Source of the DNA: Flavobacterium erciyesense
Lineage (GTDB): Bacteria; Bacteroidota; Bacteroidia; Flavobacteriales; Flavobacteriaceae
Direction of reading: 5' to 3'
DNA length: 64,000 nt
Assembly (NCBI RefSeq): GCF_018069925.1
Contig: NZ_JAGPXB010000003.1
Location: forward strand, 1 to 64,000
A program made the translations under genes and the position numbers. The notes under the pieces were generated by a model. The model searched no databases. It saw only the letters and a list, made by a program, of their open reading frames with translations, and had not been told where the DNA came from. Shown here piece by piece: positions 51,066 through 60,630 of the stretch (within the stretch, counting starts at the first letter, position 1; each line of letters opens with the position of its first letter).

Positions 51066-51455
51066 TTATTCATTTTCAAAGATCGATGAAAAATCAGGTT
51101 TGAAGTAGTTTGGCCCTTTCAAAACTTTACCATCTTCGCGATAAATAGGTTGCCCATTTTCATCGAGTTTACTCATGTTACTTCGCTGGATTTCATCAAA
51201 AACAGCTTCTATTTTATCTTGCAAACCGTGCTCAATAATGGTACCACATAAAATGTAAAGCATATCCCCTAAAGCATCGGCAATTTCAACTAAATCACCA
51301 TTTTTCGCTGCCTCAAGATACTCTTCGTTTTCTTCCTTCATTAGTTCAAACCTAAGTTCTTCTTTATTGTTTGCAAGCACCGCAAGCGGGGCCTCACTGT
51401 AACCAAGTCTATAAGCAGTATGAAATTCTTTTACTGCATCAATTTGTTTTTCCAT
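51066..51455 (-). CDS. MazG-like nucleoside triphosphate pyrophosphohydrolase
   Basis: The 129-residue protein has the all-alpha NTP-PPase motif EENEEYLEAAKNGDLVEIAD (EExxE about residues 41-45) followed by ALGDMLYILCG, where the Asp completes the magnesium site. Such enzymes hydrolyse non-canonical nucleotides to monophosphates. The C-terminal NGQPIYREDGKVLKGPNYF extension is found in the phage- and Bacteroidota-type branch. It is monocistronic. The precise substrate is not known. Confidence 0.88.
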   Translation of the reverse strand: MEKQIDAVKEFHTAYRLGYSEAPLAVLANNKEELRFELMKEENEEYLEAAKNGDLVEIADALGDMLYILCGTIIEHGLQDKIEAVFDEIQRSNMSKLDENGQPIYREDGKVLKGPNYFKPDFSSIFENE

Positions 51456-51536
51456 CCTTAAAATTTGTTAATTGCAAGGGCAAATTAGTAACTATTTCTA
51501 AACTATTACCTAAATTTACCAAAAATAAAATTAACT

Positions 51537-51725
51537 ATGTTCAGTAAAGGTCAACTCGTATTTGCGGTCTTATTTTTTATATCATTTATAATTGCAGCGG
51601 TCTACTCCTATCGCAAAGACATCAATATTCACAAGCAGTTTTACAAAGGAAACTATAAAATACTTATTGGTTTTCTTGCGTTTATTGCAATTTTGTTTGT
51701 CATTAAAGTATTTTTTAAAAGATAA
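51537..51725 (+). CDS. Small two-segment membrane protein
   Basis: The 62-residue protein has two hydrophobic segments (about residues 6-23 and 41-59) separated by a basic loop (YRKDINIHKQFYKGNYK). It resembles small inner-membrane proteins found beside MazG-like genes in Flavobacteria. No function is known. The ATG follows an A-rich leader. The loop is rich in positive charge, so it would face the cytoplasm. Confidence 0.65.
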   Translation: MFSKGQLVFAVLFFISFIIAAVYSYRKDINIHKQFYKGNYKILIGFLAFIAILFVIKVFFKR

Positions 51726-51922
51726 TTAAACATATTTAAAAATTGTCTGCTATCTTGTGCGCATTTTATAGAGCGCTGCATTTTATTTAAAATATGTAAG
51801 TGAATCTCTTATATACAGAAAACACAAAATTATTAAGATGATAACTTAACTTGTTCTAAAACTCTTACCAAGACAACAATTAAATTATTATTTGAATTTA
51901 AGCCAAACAAAAACGTATTACC

Positions 51923-53050
51923 ATGAGAATTTTAAAATACTTGTTTCTTTTATTGCTACTCAGTTTTGTTGCGGCAACAGTATTTGTAGCTACACAAAAA
52001 GGAGATTTTACTGTAGAAAGAAGTCTGATAATTCCAACTCAAAGGAACACTGTTTTTAATTACATTAACGATTTAAAAAACTGGGAAGATTTTACCTCTT
52101 GGACCATTGATCAACCTGAAACAACATTTTCATATTCAGTTGTAAGTGCAGGAGCTGGTGCGAAATACAGTTGGAGTAACAGCAATAAAACGGGAAGTAT
52201 ACGCAACATAAGCACAAAAGAGAATGATAGTATTGCTCAAAAAATGGACTTTGATGGCACTGAAACTGACGTAACTTTAAAATTTAAGGATACTATAGGA
52301 GGAACTAAAGTAACGTGGAAATCTCGAGGAAAAATGAGTTTCTCTATGAAAATTTATGCTACTTTTAATGGTGGTGCAGAGAAAATAATAGGAAGTTTAT
52401 ACGAAAAGAGCTTAGCAAACTTAAACAAAACCTTGAACTACGAGTTGAAAACATTCGCAGTAACCTCAAATGGAATAGTTAAAAAAGCAGGAACTTTTTA
52501 TTTAAAACAAACTTACTCCACAAAAACTGCTCATATTTATAAAAACGCTCGTATCATTATTTACAAACTGAACACGTTTTGCAAACAAAACAATATTGAA
52601 TTAAACGGCAAGCCCTTTTTGCTATTTCTTGCCTACGACAGTGCGAGAGATGTGGCTAAAGTTTCATTTTGCGTTCCCATAAAATACCAAATCGCTACGA
52701 GTATGGGAAGCGATATTTTGGTTGATAAATTAGAAACTTTCGAAGCAGTAAAAACAACCTTAACCGGAGATTATATGCACCTAAACAAAGCATACGTAAA
52801 ATCAAAAAATTATATCAACACTAATAAAATCGTCGTAGGAAACCAATTTTTAAAGTTAGAGATCCTGAATAAAAGTCGATTTGAAATTAAAAACCCATCA
52901 AAATGGGAAACTGAAATTTATATCCCGACGATACCTAAAGTTGTTGAAATTCCGACTACTAATCCAATTGAACAGGAAACTTCAGCAACAGCACCTCCAA
53001 AATCAGTTCAACCAAAAGCTGTTAAAGAACAAGACTTATCTGAATTCTAG
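51923..53050 (+). CDS. SRPBCC-domain membrane-anchored protein with effector-binding-like half
   Basis: The 375-residue protein has an N-terminal membrane segment (about residues 6-24). An SRPBCC/polyketide-cyclase-like fold follows (about 30-170: FTVERSLIIPTQRNTVFNYI, WKSRGKMSF). A second domain of GyrI/effector-binding type (about 190-320) contains KPFLLFLAYDSARDVAKVSF and LTGDYMHLNKAYVKSKNYI. A Pro/Thr-rich tail ends it. It probably binds a small hydrophobic ligand at the membrane. It is just upstream of the sigma-factor gene, which may be in the same unit. Confidence 0.75.
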   Translation: MRILKYLFLLLLLSFVAATVFVATQKGDFTVERSLIIPTQRNTVFNYINDLKNWEDFTSWTIDQPETTFSYSVVSAGAGAKYSWSNSNKTGSIRNISTKENDSIAQKMDFDGTETDVTLKFKDTIGGTKVTWKSRGKMSFSMKIYATFNGGAEKIIGSLYEKSLANLNKTLNYELKTFAVTSNGIVKKAGTFYLKQTYSTKTAHIYKNARIIIYKLNTFCKQNNIELNGKPFLLFLAYDSARDVAKVSFCVPIKYQIATSMGSDILVDKLETFEAVKTTLTGDYMHLNKAYVKSKNYINTNKIVVGNQFLKLEILNKSRFEIKNPSKWETEIYIPTIPKVVEIPTTNPIEQETSATAPPKSVQPKAVKEQDLSEF

Positions 53051-53093
53051 ATAACTTTTAATTAGGAAGCACTTTAAAATCAAAGAAACCATT

Positions 53094-53636
53094 TTGCAAG
53101 AAGAACAGGAATTTATAAACCAATTGCTAAACCCTAAAACGCAAAATATTGCGTTTCAGCGTCTGCTTTCGGAGTATCAAAGACCTTTATACAATCACAT
53201 CAGATTGATAGTTTTAAATCATGATGATGCTGACGATGTGTTGCAAAATTGTTTTATAAAAATATTTCAGCACCTAAATAACTTTAAAGGCGAAAGCAAA
53301 CTTTTTTCATGGATGTATCGTATAGCTACAAACGAGGCATTAACCTTTTTGAAACAAAAGGCAAAAGCAAATCACATTACATCAGAAGCATTGCAAAACA
53401 AAACTATTGAAAATCTTGAAGCAGATGTTTTTTTTGATGGTAACGAGATGCAATTAAAGTTACAAAAAGCCATTGCTCAGTTGCCCGAAAAACAACAATT
53501 AGTTTTTAAAATGAAATATTTTGAAGAATTGAAATACGAAGAAATATCAGAAATACTCGGAACATCGGTTGGAGGTTTAAAAGCATCCTACCATTTGGCT
53601 GTAAAAAAAATAGAGGCTTTTGTGGCCAACAATTAA
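53094..53636 (+). CDS. ECF RNA polymerase sigma factor
   Basis: The 180-residue sigma-70-family protein has region 2 at YNHIRLIVLNHDDADDVLQN (about residues 31-50) and region 4 at LPEKQQLVFKMKYFEELKYE (about 130-149) followed by ISEILGTSVGGLKASYHLAV. TTG at 53094 is the only plausible start in this frame. It is followed by a membrane protein of anti-sigma type (53669) and a small secreted protein, which form an apparent regulatory unit. The target genes are unknown. Confidence 0.9.
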   Translation: MQEEQEFINQLLNPKTQNIAFQRLLSEYQRPLYNHIRLIVLNHDDADDVLQNCFIKIFQHLNNFKGESKLFSWMYRIATNEALTFLKQKAKANHITSEALQNKTIENLEADVFFDGNEMQLKLQKAIAQLPEKQQLVFKMKYFEELKYEEISEILGTSVGGLKASYHLAVKKIEAFVANN

Positions 53637-53668
53637 ACCTTTTATAAATTAAACGGTCTAAACTCATT

Positions 53669-54082
53669 ATGAAGACATTTAAATTAGATAACGAACCGAA
53701 AATTGAGGCTGGATTTGCAGTGCCAGATGCTTATTTTGATAATTTTTCAAGCAAATTATTAGCTCAATTACCGCAAGAAGAAACTAAAGTAATTTCATTA
53801 TTTCAAAAAAGAAAAAAAGTTTTAATGATGATTGCAGCAGTTTTAGTGATGGCGTTAATGATTCCTGTTTTTTATAAATCGGATCCAATGAATGCAAAAG
53901 TAGATCCAGTCGCCTTAGAAAATTACATTACTTACCAATCCTCTGTAAATCAATATGATTTACTAAATAATTTAGACGCTGAGGATCTAGAAAAAATCAA
54001 CACATCGATAGTTTTAGAAGACGAAAGTATTGAAGAACACTTTTCTACAAATGCCAATCTTGAAAATTTAATCTTGGAGTAA
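53669..54082 (+). CDS. Membrane protein downstream of the ECF sigma gene, possible anti-sigma
   Basis: The 137-residue protein has one membrane segment (about residues 49-68: KVLMMIAAVLVMALMIPVF). The cytoplasmic N-terminal part is short (about 48 residues) and contains FAVPDAYFDNFSSKLLAQLP, the pattern seen in Bacteroidota ECF-associated proteins. It is probably an anti-sigma factor or an accessory of the sigma factor. It follows the sigma gene by 32 bp. The role is inferred from position. Confidence 0.7.
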   Translation: MKTFKLDNEPKIEAGFAVPDAYFDNFSSKLLAQLPQEETKVISLFQKRKKVLMMIAAVLVMALMIPVFYKSDPMNAKVDPVALENYITYQSSVNQYDLLNNLDAEDLEKINTSIVLEDESIEEHFSTNANLENLILE

Positions 54083-54125
54083 GATAAAAATGCCTCCATT
54101 TTTTTTACAATTAAAATTAATTACA

Positions 54126-54584
54126 ATGAAATTAAAACAATTATTCCCACTACTCTTTTTAATGATTTCGCTCCAGTTTTACGGGCAAGGCGAAAGCATG
54201 AAAGAAAAAAGAGAGCAAATAAAAGCTTTAAAAGTTGCATTTTTTACTACTGAACTTAATTTTTCAAGTAGTGAAGCAGCCCGCTTTTGGCCAGTTTACA
54301 ATGCTTACGACGATAAACAATTTGAACTAAGACATCAAAAAATGAAAAGTTATGTTCGAAGAATGAACGACGGATCTTTGGATAAAATTACTGAAAAAGA
54401 GGCAAATATTTTTTTGGCACAAATTGAAGATACAGAAGAAGAACTTTTTTTAGTTCGTAAAAAATTCATGCAAAATATTCGAACTATATTGCCAGCAATA
54501 AAAATTGTAAAATTAAAAAAAGCAGAAGAAGACTTCAACCGAAAGTTACTACAGCAATACCGAAACCACGGATCTCGTAAATAA
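54126..54584 (+). CDS. Small secreted helical protein of the ECF unit
   Basis: The 152-residue protein has a signal peptide (1-19, LQFYGQ) and a helical body with LKVAFFTTELNFSSSEAARF (about 34-53) followed by FWPVYNAYDDKQFELRHQKM, a pattern resembling the periplasmic stress-sensor Spy/CpxP-like helices in Bacteroidota ECF loci. It may sense envelope state. ATG 54126 is chosen because it begins the signal; an earlier start would remove it. A terminator follows. Confidence 0.7.
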   Translation: MKLKQLFPLLFLMISLQFYGQGESMKEKREQIKALKVAFFTTELNFSSSEAARFWPVYNAYDDKQFELRHQKMKSYVRRMNDGSLDKITEKEANIFLAQIEDTEEELFLVRKKFMQNIRTILPAIKIVKLKKAEEDFNRKLLQQYRNHGSRK

Positions 54585-54603
54585 AATTACTGTTATTAAT
54601 TCA

Positions 54604-54645
54604 AAAAAAAAAACACTCTAAATTGTAAAACTAGAGTGTTTTTTT
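54604..54645. terminator. Terminator between convergent units
   Basis: AAAACACTCTA pairs with TAGAGTGTTTT, with T runs on both sides. Confidence 0.85.
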
Positions 54646-54649
54646 GTTT

Positions 54650-55702
54650 TTAAAAGAACTGAATTCGAATCATTTTTTGTTGACCTGCCGCTATAGCTGT
54701 TGTTCTATTTATGAATCGAATAGTATTTAAAGAGGAATCCGAAAAAAGTAATTTCCAACTTTGGCCTGAATCAGCAGAATAATACAAACCAGAAAAACCT
54801 ACTGAAACCAATTCTTTCCCACCACCTCCGGGCACAAATTGTACACAAGAAGCATAGCCAAACCCTTGATTTTCGGCAACCAACTTCCAAGTTTTCCCGC
54901 CATCTATTGTGATAGCTTTGTTACCAAAATTTTGGTTTCTATTTTCATAATCTCCACCCGATATAAACCCGATTTTACTATTGTAAAAATCAGCAGTAAA
55001 AATTCCAGTCATAGCGCGTCCTTGCACAATTGGTGTATTGTAAACTGTCCAACTTCGTCCTCGATCACCAGAATAAAACACCCTCGATTGCACACCACCT
55101 GAAACAATCCAAGTATCATTTCCCTTAACAATTATATTAGTATTGCTCGCAGCAAAAGCTGCTTCGCCTTGTTTAACGGTTGGTAAAACAGTAGTTGCAA
55201 TTTTTGACCAAGTAGCACCTCCGTCTCTGGTTATAATAATATTTAAGCAATCAGCTACAGGATCTCCCATTGCAATACCTTCGTTGGTATCCCAGAAACG
55301 CATGCTGTCGAAAAAAACTTTTTCATTACTTTCTTGATAAACTACTTTAGGTACACGAGAATTTTTCGGGATTTGATATAAAAATGCAGGATTACCCACA
55401 TTTACAATAAATACAGACTTTTTATTTTGAGCGATACTTCTAAATTCTAGTGGTGCTGTACCGTTAACAATAAATTGCTCTTTGCGCTCATTTTTGTTTA
55501 GATCAAATGATCCAAAACGACCTTTATCTGCAGCGTACCAGACTGTGTTTCCATCAATTTCAATGGCGCGAATACTTATTTTATCTTTAAAAAGAGTATC
55601 AATTTTTACTGAATTAAAAGATTTTTTAACCGCAGTATTTTTATTCGTAGTACAAGCCAAACAACTTGTCAAAAGCAATAAAATCAATAGTTTATTTATC
55701 AT
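54650..55702 (-). CDS. Beta-propeller lipoprotein with BNR/YCF48-type repeats
   Basis: The 350-residue protein has a lipobox LTSCLACT (Cys about 14 or 17). A propeller follows with repeats of the DGGATWSK, DRGRSWTVY, DGGKTWKL and DSGQSWKLL type (about residues 166, 211, 272 and 315), as in photosystem II stability factor-like and sialidase-like BNR proteins. It is probably anchored in the outer membrane or periplasm. No catalytic motif is evident. It is convergent with the ECF unit. Confidence 0.82.
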   Translation of the reverse strand: MINKLLILLLLTSCLACTTNKNTAVKKSFNSVKIDTLFKDKISIRAIEIDGNTVWYAADKGRFGSFDLNKNERKEQFIVNGTAPLEFRSIAQNKKSVFIVNVGNPAFLYQIPKNSRVPKVVYQESNEKVFFDSMRFWDTNEGIAMGDPVADCLNIIITRDGGATWSKIATTVLPTVKQGEAAFAASNTNIIVKGNDTWIVSGGVQSRVFYSGDRGRSWTVYNTPIVQGRAMTGIFTADFYNSKIGFISGGDYENRNQNFGNKAITIDGGKTWKLVAENQGFGYASCVQFVPGGGGKELVSVGFSGLYYSADSGQSWKLLFSDSSLNTIRFINRTTAIAAGQQKMIRIQFF

Positions 55703-55818
55703 AATATATCTTTATTTTACAGCTAAAATACAATTTTAAAGTGGAGCACCAAACCTATTAAAATACATTGGCACAGTAATTGGTTCTTCAAAAAAAGAAA
55801 AACCTAAAATTTTATAAC

Positions 55819-57114
55819 ATGAAAACGAAAGTACTTTTACTTGCCCTACTGATTCCTGTTTTCAGTATTCAATTGCAAGCACAAAAAAGGTCTTCTGTGC
55901 AAGCAACAAGTTCGGAAATCAGTGATAATCTAGATCTACGTGCGGTAGCATCAATTTTTGGAGAAGCGCGCGATCTACAAGATTTTGAACGACGCCTTAA
56001 CGATCCTGATGCACAAATTTCAAATCTTGACCTGAACGATGACCAAGAAGTTGATTATCTACGCGTTATCGAAACCGTAGAAAACAGAACACACCTAATT
56101 ATTGTACAAGCGGTTTTAGATCGCGATGTATACCAAGATGTTGCCACAATTGATGTTGAAAAAGATCAATACAATAAGGTACATGTGCAAGTGGTTGGAG
56201 ATACTTATTTGTATGGAGCCAATTACATTTATGAGCCTGTTTATTATAGTACACCCGTTTTGTATGCCTCTTTTTGGAGACCATCTTATAGACCTTACTG
56301 TTCAACTTGGAACTGGGGTTATTACCCAAGTTACTACAGAGCTTGGAATCCTTTTCCAGTTTTTAGATATAGAAACAATATCAATATCAGCTTAAATTTT
56401 AACAACAATTACAACTATGTCAATTATAGACGTAGCAACCAAGCAATAGTTTTATATAATTCTAGACGCTCTAACGGATATGAAAGACAACACCCACATT
56501 ATTCTTTTTCGCATAGAAACGCAACGGTTACCAACCGCTATGAATTAGATAGACAACGATCTTCACGAGGAAATGTTACTTATGCAAACCGACGAACTAG
56601 TAGTGAAAACCGATACAACACGAATGCAAGTCGCAACACACAAGGATCAGACCGAATTGCTACTCCAAGAGGATCTTCAAACGATAGGTCAACTGCAAAT
56701 GGTTCCTACTCTAATCGATCAAACAGAACTACAGATGACATTGGTCGTAATTCACGAGTTGATGTACCTAATAGAAGTACCCGTGGCTCGTTAGAAACAA
56801 GAAGCGAAGCAAACAATCGCAACACTCCATCAAGAGCACGAGAGAATGAAGGCGCCACAGTTGAAAACCGAACAAGCAACCCTAGATCAGGAAGAATCGA
56901 AAACCGCAGTTACGGTTCTAGTCGCAATGAACGTAATACAATGGGAGAGAGAAGTCAAAATAGAACCTTTTCACAAAACAGAGTTGAAAATAATTCTTCT
57001 AATAGAAACTCTAACGCAACTCCTGCCCCACGTGAAAATAGCAGAGGCAATGCACCCCAACGTACAGAAAACCAGAGAGGCAATTCAGGCAGAGGCGAGA
57101 ATAGAAGATCTTAG
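55819..57114 (+). CDS. Secreted protein with Arg/Asn/Ser-rich tail
   Basis: The 431-residue protein has a signal peptide (1-21). A folded region (about 22-215) follows, with the repeated-strand pattern LDLRAVASIFGEARDLQDFE and an aromatic SFWRPSYRPYCSTWNWGYYP segment. A low-complexity tail of about 215 residues (about 216-431) is rich in Arg, Asn and Ser, such as NRTTDDIGRNSRVDVPNRST. The tail is highly basic and disordered-looking, as in some nucleic-acid-binding or surface proteins. No family is recognised for the whole. A strong terminator follows. Confidence 0.7.
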   Translation: MKTKVLLLALLIPVFSIQLQAQKRSSVQATSSEISDNLDLRAVASIFGEARDLQDFERRLNDPDAQISNLDLNDDQEVDYLRVIETVENRTHLIIVQAVLDRDVYQDVATIDVEKDQYNKVHVQVVGDTYLYGANYIYEPVYYSTPVLYASFWRPSYRPYCSTWNWGYYPSYYRAWNPFPVFRYRNNINISLNFNNNYNYVNYRRSNQAIVLYNSRRSNGYERQHPHYSFSHRNATVTNRYELDRQRSSRGNVTYANRRTSSENRYNTNASRNTQGSDRIATPRGSSNDRSTANGSYSNRSNRTTDDIGRNSRVDVPNRSTRGSLETRSEANNRNTPSRARENEGATVENRTSNPRSGRIENRSYGSSRNERNTMGERSQNRTFSQNRVENNSSNRNSNATPAPRENSRGNAPQRTENQRGNSGRGENRRS

Positions 57115-57132
57115 TAGAACTACCAAATTGTT

Positions 57133-57164
57133 AAAAACACGGCCGTCAAGCCGTGTTTTTTTTC
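57133..57164 (+). terminator. Terminator after the Arg/Asn-rich protein gene
   Basis: AAAACACGGC pairs with GCCGTGTTTT, followed by T residues. Confidence 0.9.
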
Positions 57165-57194
57165 TTAAAGAGTTCTTAATTTATTTAAAAAGTG

Positions 57195-57202
57195 TAAATT
57201 TG
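57195..57202 (+). promoter_or_regulatory. -7 element TAAATTTG of kup
   Basis: A perfect TAnnTTTG match lies 22 nt upstream of the kup ATG. Confidence 0.55.
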
Positions 57203-57224
57203 AGCACTTTTATAAATATTTTTC

Positions 57225-59186
57225 ATGAGCACTTCACACAAAGACCTCCATAGTAAATGGACATTAGGTGGATTATTAATTTCATTAGGAATCATTTACG
57301 GAGATATAGGTACATCCCCTTTGTATGTAATGAAAGCCATATTAGGCACTCATCTCATCAACGCAGATATTGTATTAGGAGGTATCTCTTGCGTATTTTG
57401 GACCTTAACTTTACAAACTACAATTAAGTATGTAATTATCACTTTAAGTGCAGACAATCATGGAGAAGGTGGAATATTTGCTCTTTATGCTTTGGTCAAA
57501 AAAACTAAGATTAAATGGTTAATTGTTCCTGCCATTATCGGAGGTAGTGCCTTACTTGCTGACGGGATTATTACACCACCAATTTCAGTGTCTTCAGCAG
57601 TTGAAGGAATCAGAACATACTACCCTGAAATAAATACGATTCCAATCGTGATCAGTATTTTGTTTGTACTGTTTGCAATCCAACAATTCGGCACTAAGCT
57701 TGTGGGCAAATTTTTTGCACCAATGATGTTCGTGTGGTTTGCCATGCTTGCAACCTTAGGAGTATCTCAAATAATGCATAACACTAGTGTTTTAAACGCA
57801 ATAAATCCGTACTATGCGTACCACTTGCTAAGCATTCACCCAGAAGGATTTTTCGTGCTTGGATTCGTTTTTTTATGTACTACGGGTGCTGAAGCATTGT
57901 ACTCTGATATGGGGCATTGCGGACGAAAAAATATACGCATCAGTTGGATATTTGTAAAAATTGCTTTAGTACTTAACTATTTCGGACAAGGAGCATATTT
58001 AATGCAACATGAAGGGGAAACACTTCAAAGTATTGGTGGAAAAAACGGGAATCCATTTTACCTCATAATGCCAGATTGGTTTCAACCTATTGGAATTGTT
58101 GTAGCTACACTTGCGGCGGTAATTGCATCTCAGGCATTAATAAGTGGCTCATTTACATTGATAAATGAAGCTATGAGACTAAATTTCTGGCCAAAAGTAA
58201 AAATCAAATACCCAACAGAGTTAAAAGGACAATTGTATATACCATCAATAAACTGGTTGTTATTTATTGGTTGCGTTGGTATCGTATTGCATTTTGAAGA
58301 GTCTAGCAACATGGAACATGCCTACGGATTAGCAATCATCTTATGTATGATCATGACTACAATTTTATTAAATTACTACCTGATAATGAAGCGCGTACCG
58401 TTATACTTTATCGTACCGCTAATTACTGTGTACTTAATGATCGAATTTAGTTTCCTAGCAGCAAACATCACAAAATTTGCAGAAGGTGGCTACGTAACAT
58501 TATTAATTGCAATCGCACTAATATCTGTGATGACCATTTGGTATGTGGCTAAAAAAATCAACAAGAGTTATACAAAGATTGTTAAGATTGAAGATTACAA
58601 AAAAGTACTTGTTGAGTTGAGTGCTGATCTTTCTATTCCAAAATACGCAACCCATTTAGTATACATGACTAATGCCGGAAGAGTTGATGAAATTGAAGAA
58701 AAAGTAATGTACTCTATTTTACAAAAACGTCCAAAAAGAGCTGACATCTATTGGTTTGTACATGTAAATATTTTAACGGAACCCTACAAAACAGAATATA
58801 AAGTAACCGAAATTGTCAAAGACGATTTGTATCGCGTAGACTTTAATTTAGGTTTTAGAGAGCCTACAAAAATCAATTTGATGTTTAGAGAAGTGATTCG
58901 CGACATGGTAAAAAAAGGAGAAGTAGATATTACTAGTCGTTACGAGTCATTGAATAAAAACAATATTATTGGAGATTTCAAATTTGTATTATCTGAAAAA
59001 TTCCTATCTAATGACAGCGATTTAAGATGGCACGAAAAAATAGTAATGAACTCATACTTCTTTATAAAAAAGTTAAGTTTGTCAGAAGAAAGAGCATTTG
59101 GATTAGATAGTAGTTCTGTTAAAATAGAAAAATTTCCAATGGTGTTACATGCACCTGAAAACATAGGATTAACGCGAGTGAAATAA
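57225..59186 (+). CDS. kup: KUP-family potassium uptake transporter
   Basis: The 653-residue protein has about 12 membrane segments in its N-terminal 440 residues, the family signature GIIYGDIGTSPLYVMKAILG near the N-terminus (about residues 21-40) and a large cytoplasmic C-terminal domain (about 440-653). It imports potassium with protons at low potassium or low osmolarity. Length fits the family. It is monocistronic, with its own promoter element and a weak terminator after the stop. Confidence 0.95.
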   Translation: MSTSHKDLHSKWTLGGLLISLGIIYGDIGTSPLYVMKAILGTHLINADIVLGGISCVFWTLTLQTTIKYVIITLSADNHGEGGIFALYALVKKTKIKWLIVPAIIGGSALLADGIITPPISVSSAVEGIRTYYPEINTIPIVISILFVLFAIQQFGTKLVGKFFAPMMFVWFAMLATLGVSQIMHNTSVLNAINPYYAYHLLSIHPEGFFVLGFVFLCTTGAEALYSDMGHCGRKNIRISWIFVKIALVLNYFGQGAYLMQHEGETLQSIGGKNGNPFYLIMPDWFQPIGIVVATLAAVIASQALISGSFTLINEAMRLNFWPKVKIKYPTELKGQLYIPSINWLLFIGCVGIVLHFEESSNMEHAYGLAIILCMIMTTILLNYYLIMKRVPLYFIVPLITVYLMIEFSFLAANITKFAEGGYVTLLIAIALISVMTIWYVAKKINKSYTKIVKIEDYKKVLVELSADLSIPKYATHLVYMTNAGRVDEIEEKVMYSILQKRPKRADIYWFVHVNILTEPYKTEYKVTEIVKDDLYRVDFNLGFREPTKINLMFREVIRDMVKKGEVDITSRYESLNKNNIIGDFKFVLSEKFLSNDSDLRWHEKIVMNSYFFIKKLSLSEERAFGLDSSSVKIEKFPMVLHAPENIGLTRVK

Positions 59187-59206
59187 TTTTTTCTCACTTA
59201 TCTAAT

Positions 59207-59240
59207 AAAAAACATTGTATTTATACGGTGTTTTTTTTTG
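59207..59240 (+). terminator. kup terminator
   Basis: AACATTGTAT pairs (with G-T pairs) with ATACGGTGTT, followed by T residues. Confidence 0.65.
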
Positions 59241-59300
59241 GAAAAAAATTAAAATACAATAATCAGTATTTAAAAACAATACATTAAAGTCAATAAATAG

Positions 59301-59308
59301 TACCTTTG
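59301..59308 (+). promoter_or_regulatory. -7 element TACCTTTG of the rRNA methyltransferase gene
   Basis: A perfect TAnnTTTG match lies 17 nt upstream of the ATG. Confidence 0.6.
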
Positions 59309-59325
59309 CACCTCAATTATTTAAA

Positions 59326-60540
59326 ATGAGATTACACAGAAATTTAGTTTACACTACAATAGACGCCTTAAATGCTATTTTTAACGAAGGCGAATATGCT
59401 GATAAAGTAGTAGCCCGATCCCTAAAAAAAGACAAAAGATGGGGCAGTTCAGACAGAAAGTTTGTCGCCGAAACAATATACGAAATCGTTCGTTGGAAAC
59501 GATTATACTCTGAAATTGCAGAGGTTAAAGAGCCTTTTGACAGAGACAACTTATGGAGAATGTTCTCAGTATGGGCTGTTTTAAGAGGTTACCCTATTCC
59601 TGATTGGCGCCAATTAGAAGGAACACCAGAAAGAAAAATTAAAGGTCGTTTTGATGAATTATCAAAAGTTCGTGCAATTAAGGAATCTATTCCAGATTGG
59701 ATGGACGAATTGGGCGTACAAGAACTTGGTGAAAAAGTTTGGGCTACTGAAATTGCAGCACAAAACCAACCTGCTCGTGTTATTTTACGTGTAAACACAC
59801 TAAAAACCACTCGTGAAGCATTACGTGCTATTTTGATGGATTTGAACATTGAAACTGAAACCTTAAAAGCACAACCTGACGCCTTAGTTTTAAAAGAAAG
59901 AGCAAATGTGTTTTTAACAGATGCTTTCAAACAAGGTTTATTTGAGGTACAAGATGCCAATTCGCAACTTGTAGCAGCATTTTTAGATGTTAAACCAGGT
60001 ATGCGTGTTGTTGATACTTGTGCGGGTGCAGGCGGAAAAACATTACACATTGCCTCTTTGATGGAAAATAAAGGGCAATTAATTGCTATGGACTTATACG
60101 AAAGTAAATTAAAGCAATTGAAAATCAGAGCGAAAAGAGACGGCGCGTTCAATATTGAATACCGCATTATCGACTCGACAAAAGTGATTAAAAAACTTCA
60201 TGAGAGAGCAGATCGTGTATTAATTGATGCACCTTGTAGTGGTTTAGGCGTTTTAAAAAGAAACCCTGATGCCAAGTGGAAACTAAAACCTGAATTTATT
60301 GATAACATTCGTAAAGTACAATCAGAAGTTTTAGAAAGCTATTCAAAAATTGTAAAACCAGGTGGAAAACTTGTTTATGCCACTTGCTCTATTTTACCAT
60401 CAGAAAATCAAGAGCAAGTAAAACGTTTTTTAACTACCGAAATTGGAAAGCAATTTACCTTTGTGAAAGAACACAAAATTTTAGCCTCTGAATCAGGCTT
60501 TGATGGCTTTTACATGGCCTTGATGGAAAGAAAAGCGTAA
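59326..60540 (+). CDS. RsmB-type 16S rRNA (cytosine-5) methyltransferase
   Basis: The 404-residue enzyme has a partial N-terminal helical region (about 1-150) and a C-terminal Rossmann methyltransferase: SAM-binding VVDTCAGAGGKTLHIA (about residues 228-243), DAPCSGLGVLKRNPD (about 303-317, catalytic Cys) and VYATCSILPSENQEQV (about 348-363, the second active-site Cys of the RNA m5C family). The N-terminal region is shorter than NusB-type RsmB. The target cytosine is not certain; the family is. Confidence 0.9.
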   Translation: MRLHRNLVYTTIDALNAIFNEGEYADKVVARSLKKDKRWGSSDRKFVAETIYEIVRWKRLYSEIAEVKEPFDRDNLWRMFSVWAVLRGYPIPDWRQLEGTPERKIKGRFDELSKVRAIKESIPDWMDELGVQELGEKVWATEIAAQNQPARVILRVNTLKTTREALRAILMDLNIETETLKAQPDALVLKERANVFLTDAFKQGLFEVQDANSQLVAAFLDVKPGMRVVDTCAGAGGKTLHIASLMENKGQLIAMDLYESKLKQLKIRAKRDGAFNIEYRIIDSTKVIKKLHERADRVLIDAPCSGLGVLKRNPDAKWKLKPEFIDNIRKVQSEVLESYSKIVKPGGKLVYATCSILPSENQEQVKRFLTTEIGKQFTFVKEHKILASESGFDGFYMALMERKA

Positions 60541-60559
60541 TTAAATTTTTGTCCCCAAC

Positions 60560-60593
60560 AAAAAAAGCTCCGACTAAAATCGGAGCTTTTTTA
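60560..60593. terminator. Bidirectional terminator
   Basis: AAAAAAGCTCCGA pairs with TCGGAGCTTTTTT, giving T runs for both converging genes. Confidence 0.9.
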
Positions 60594-60630
60594 TTGCTTT
60601 AAATTGAACGTTATAAAAACTTATATTTTT

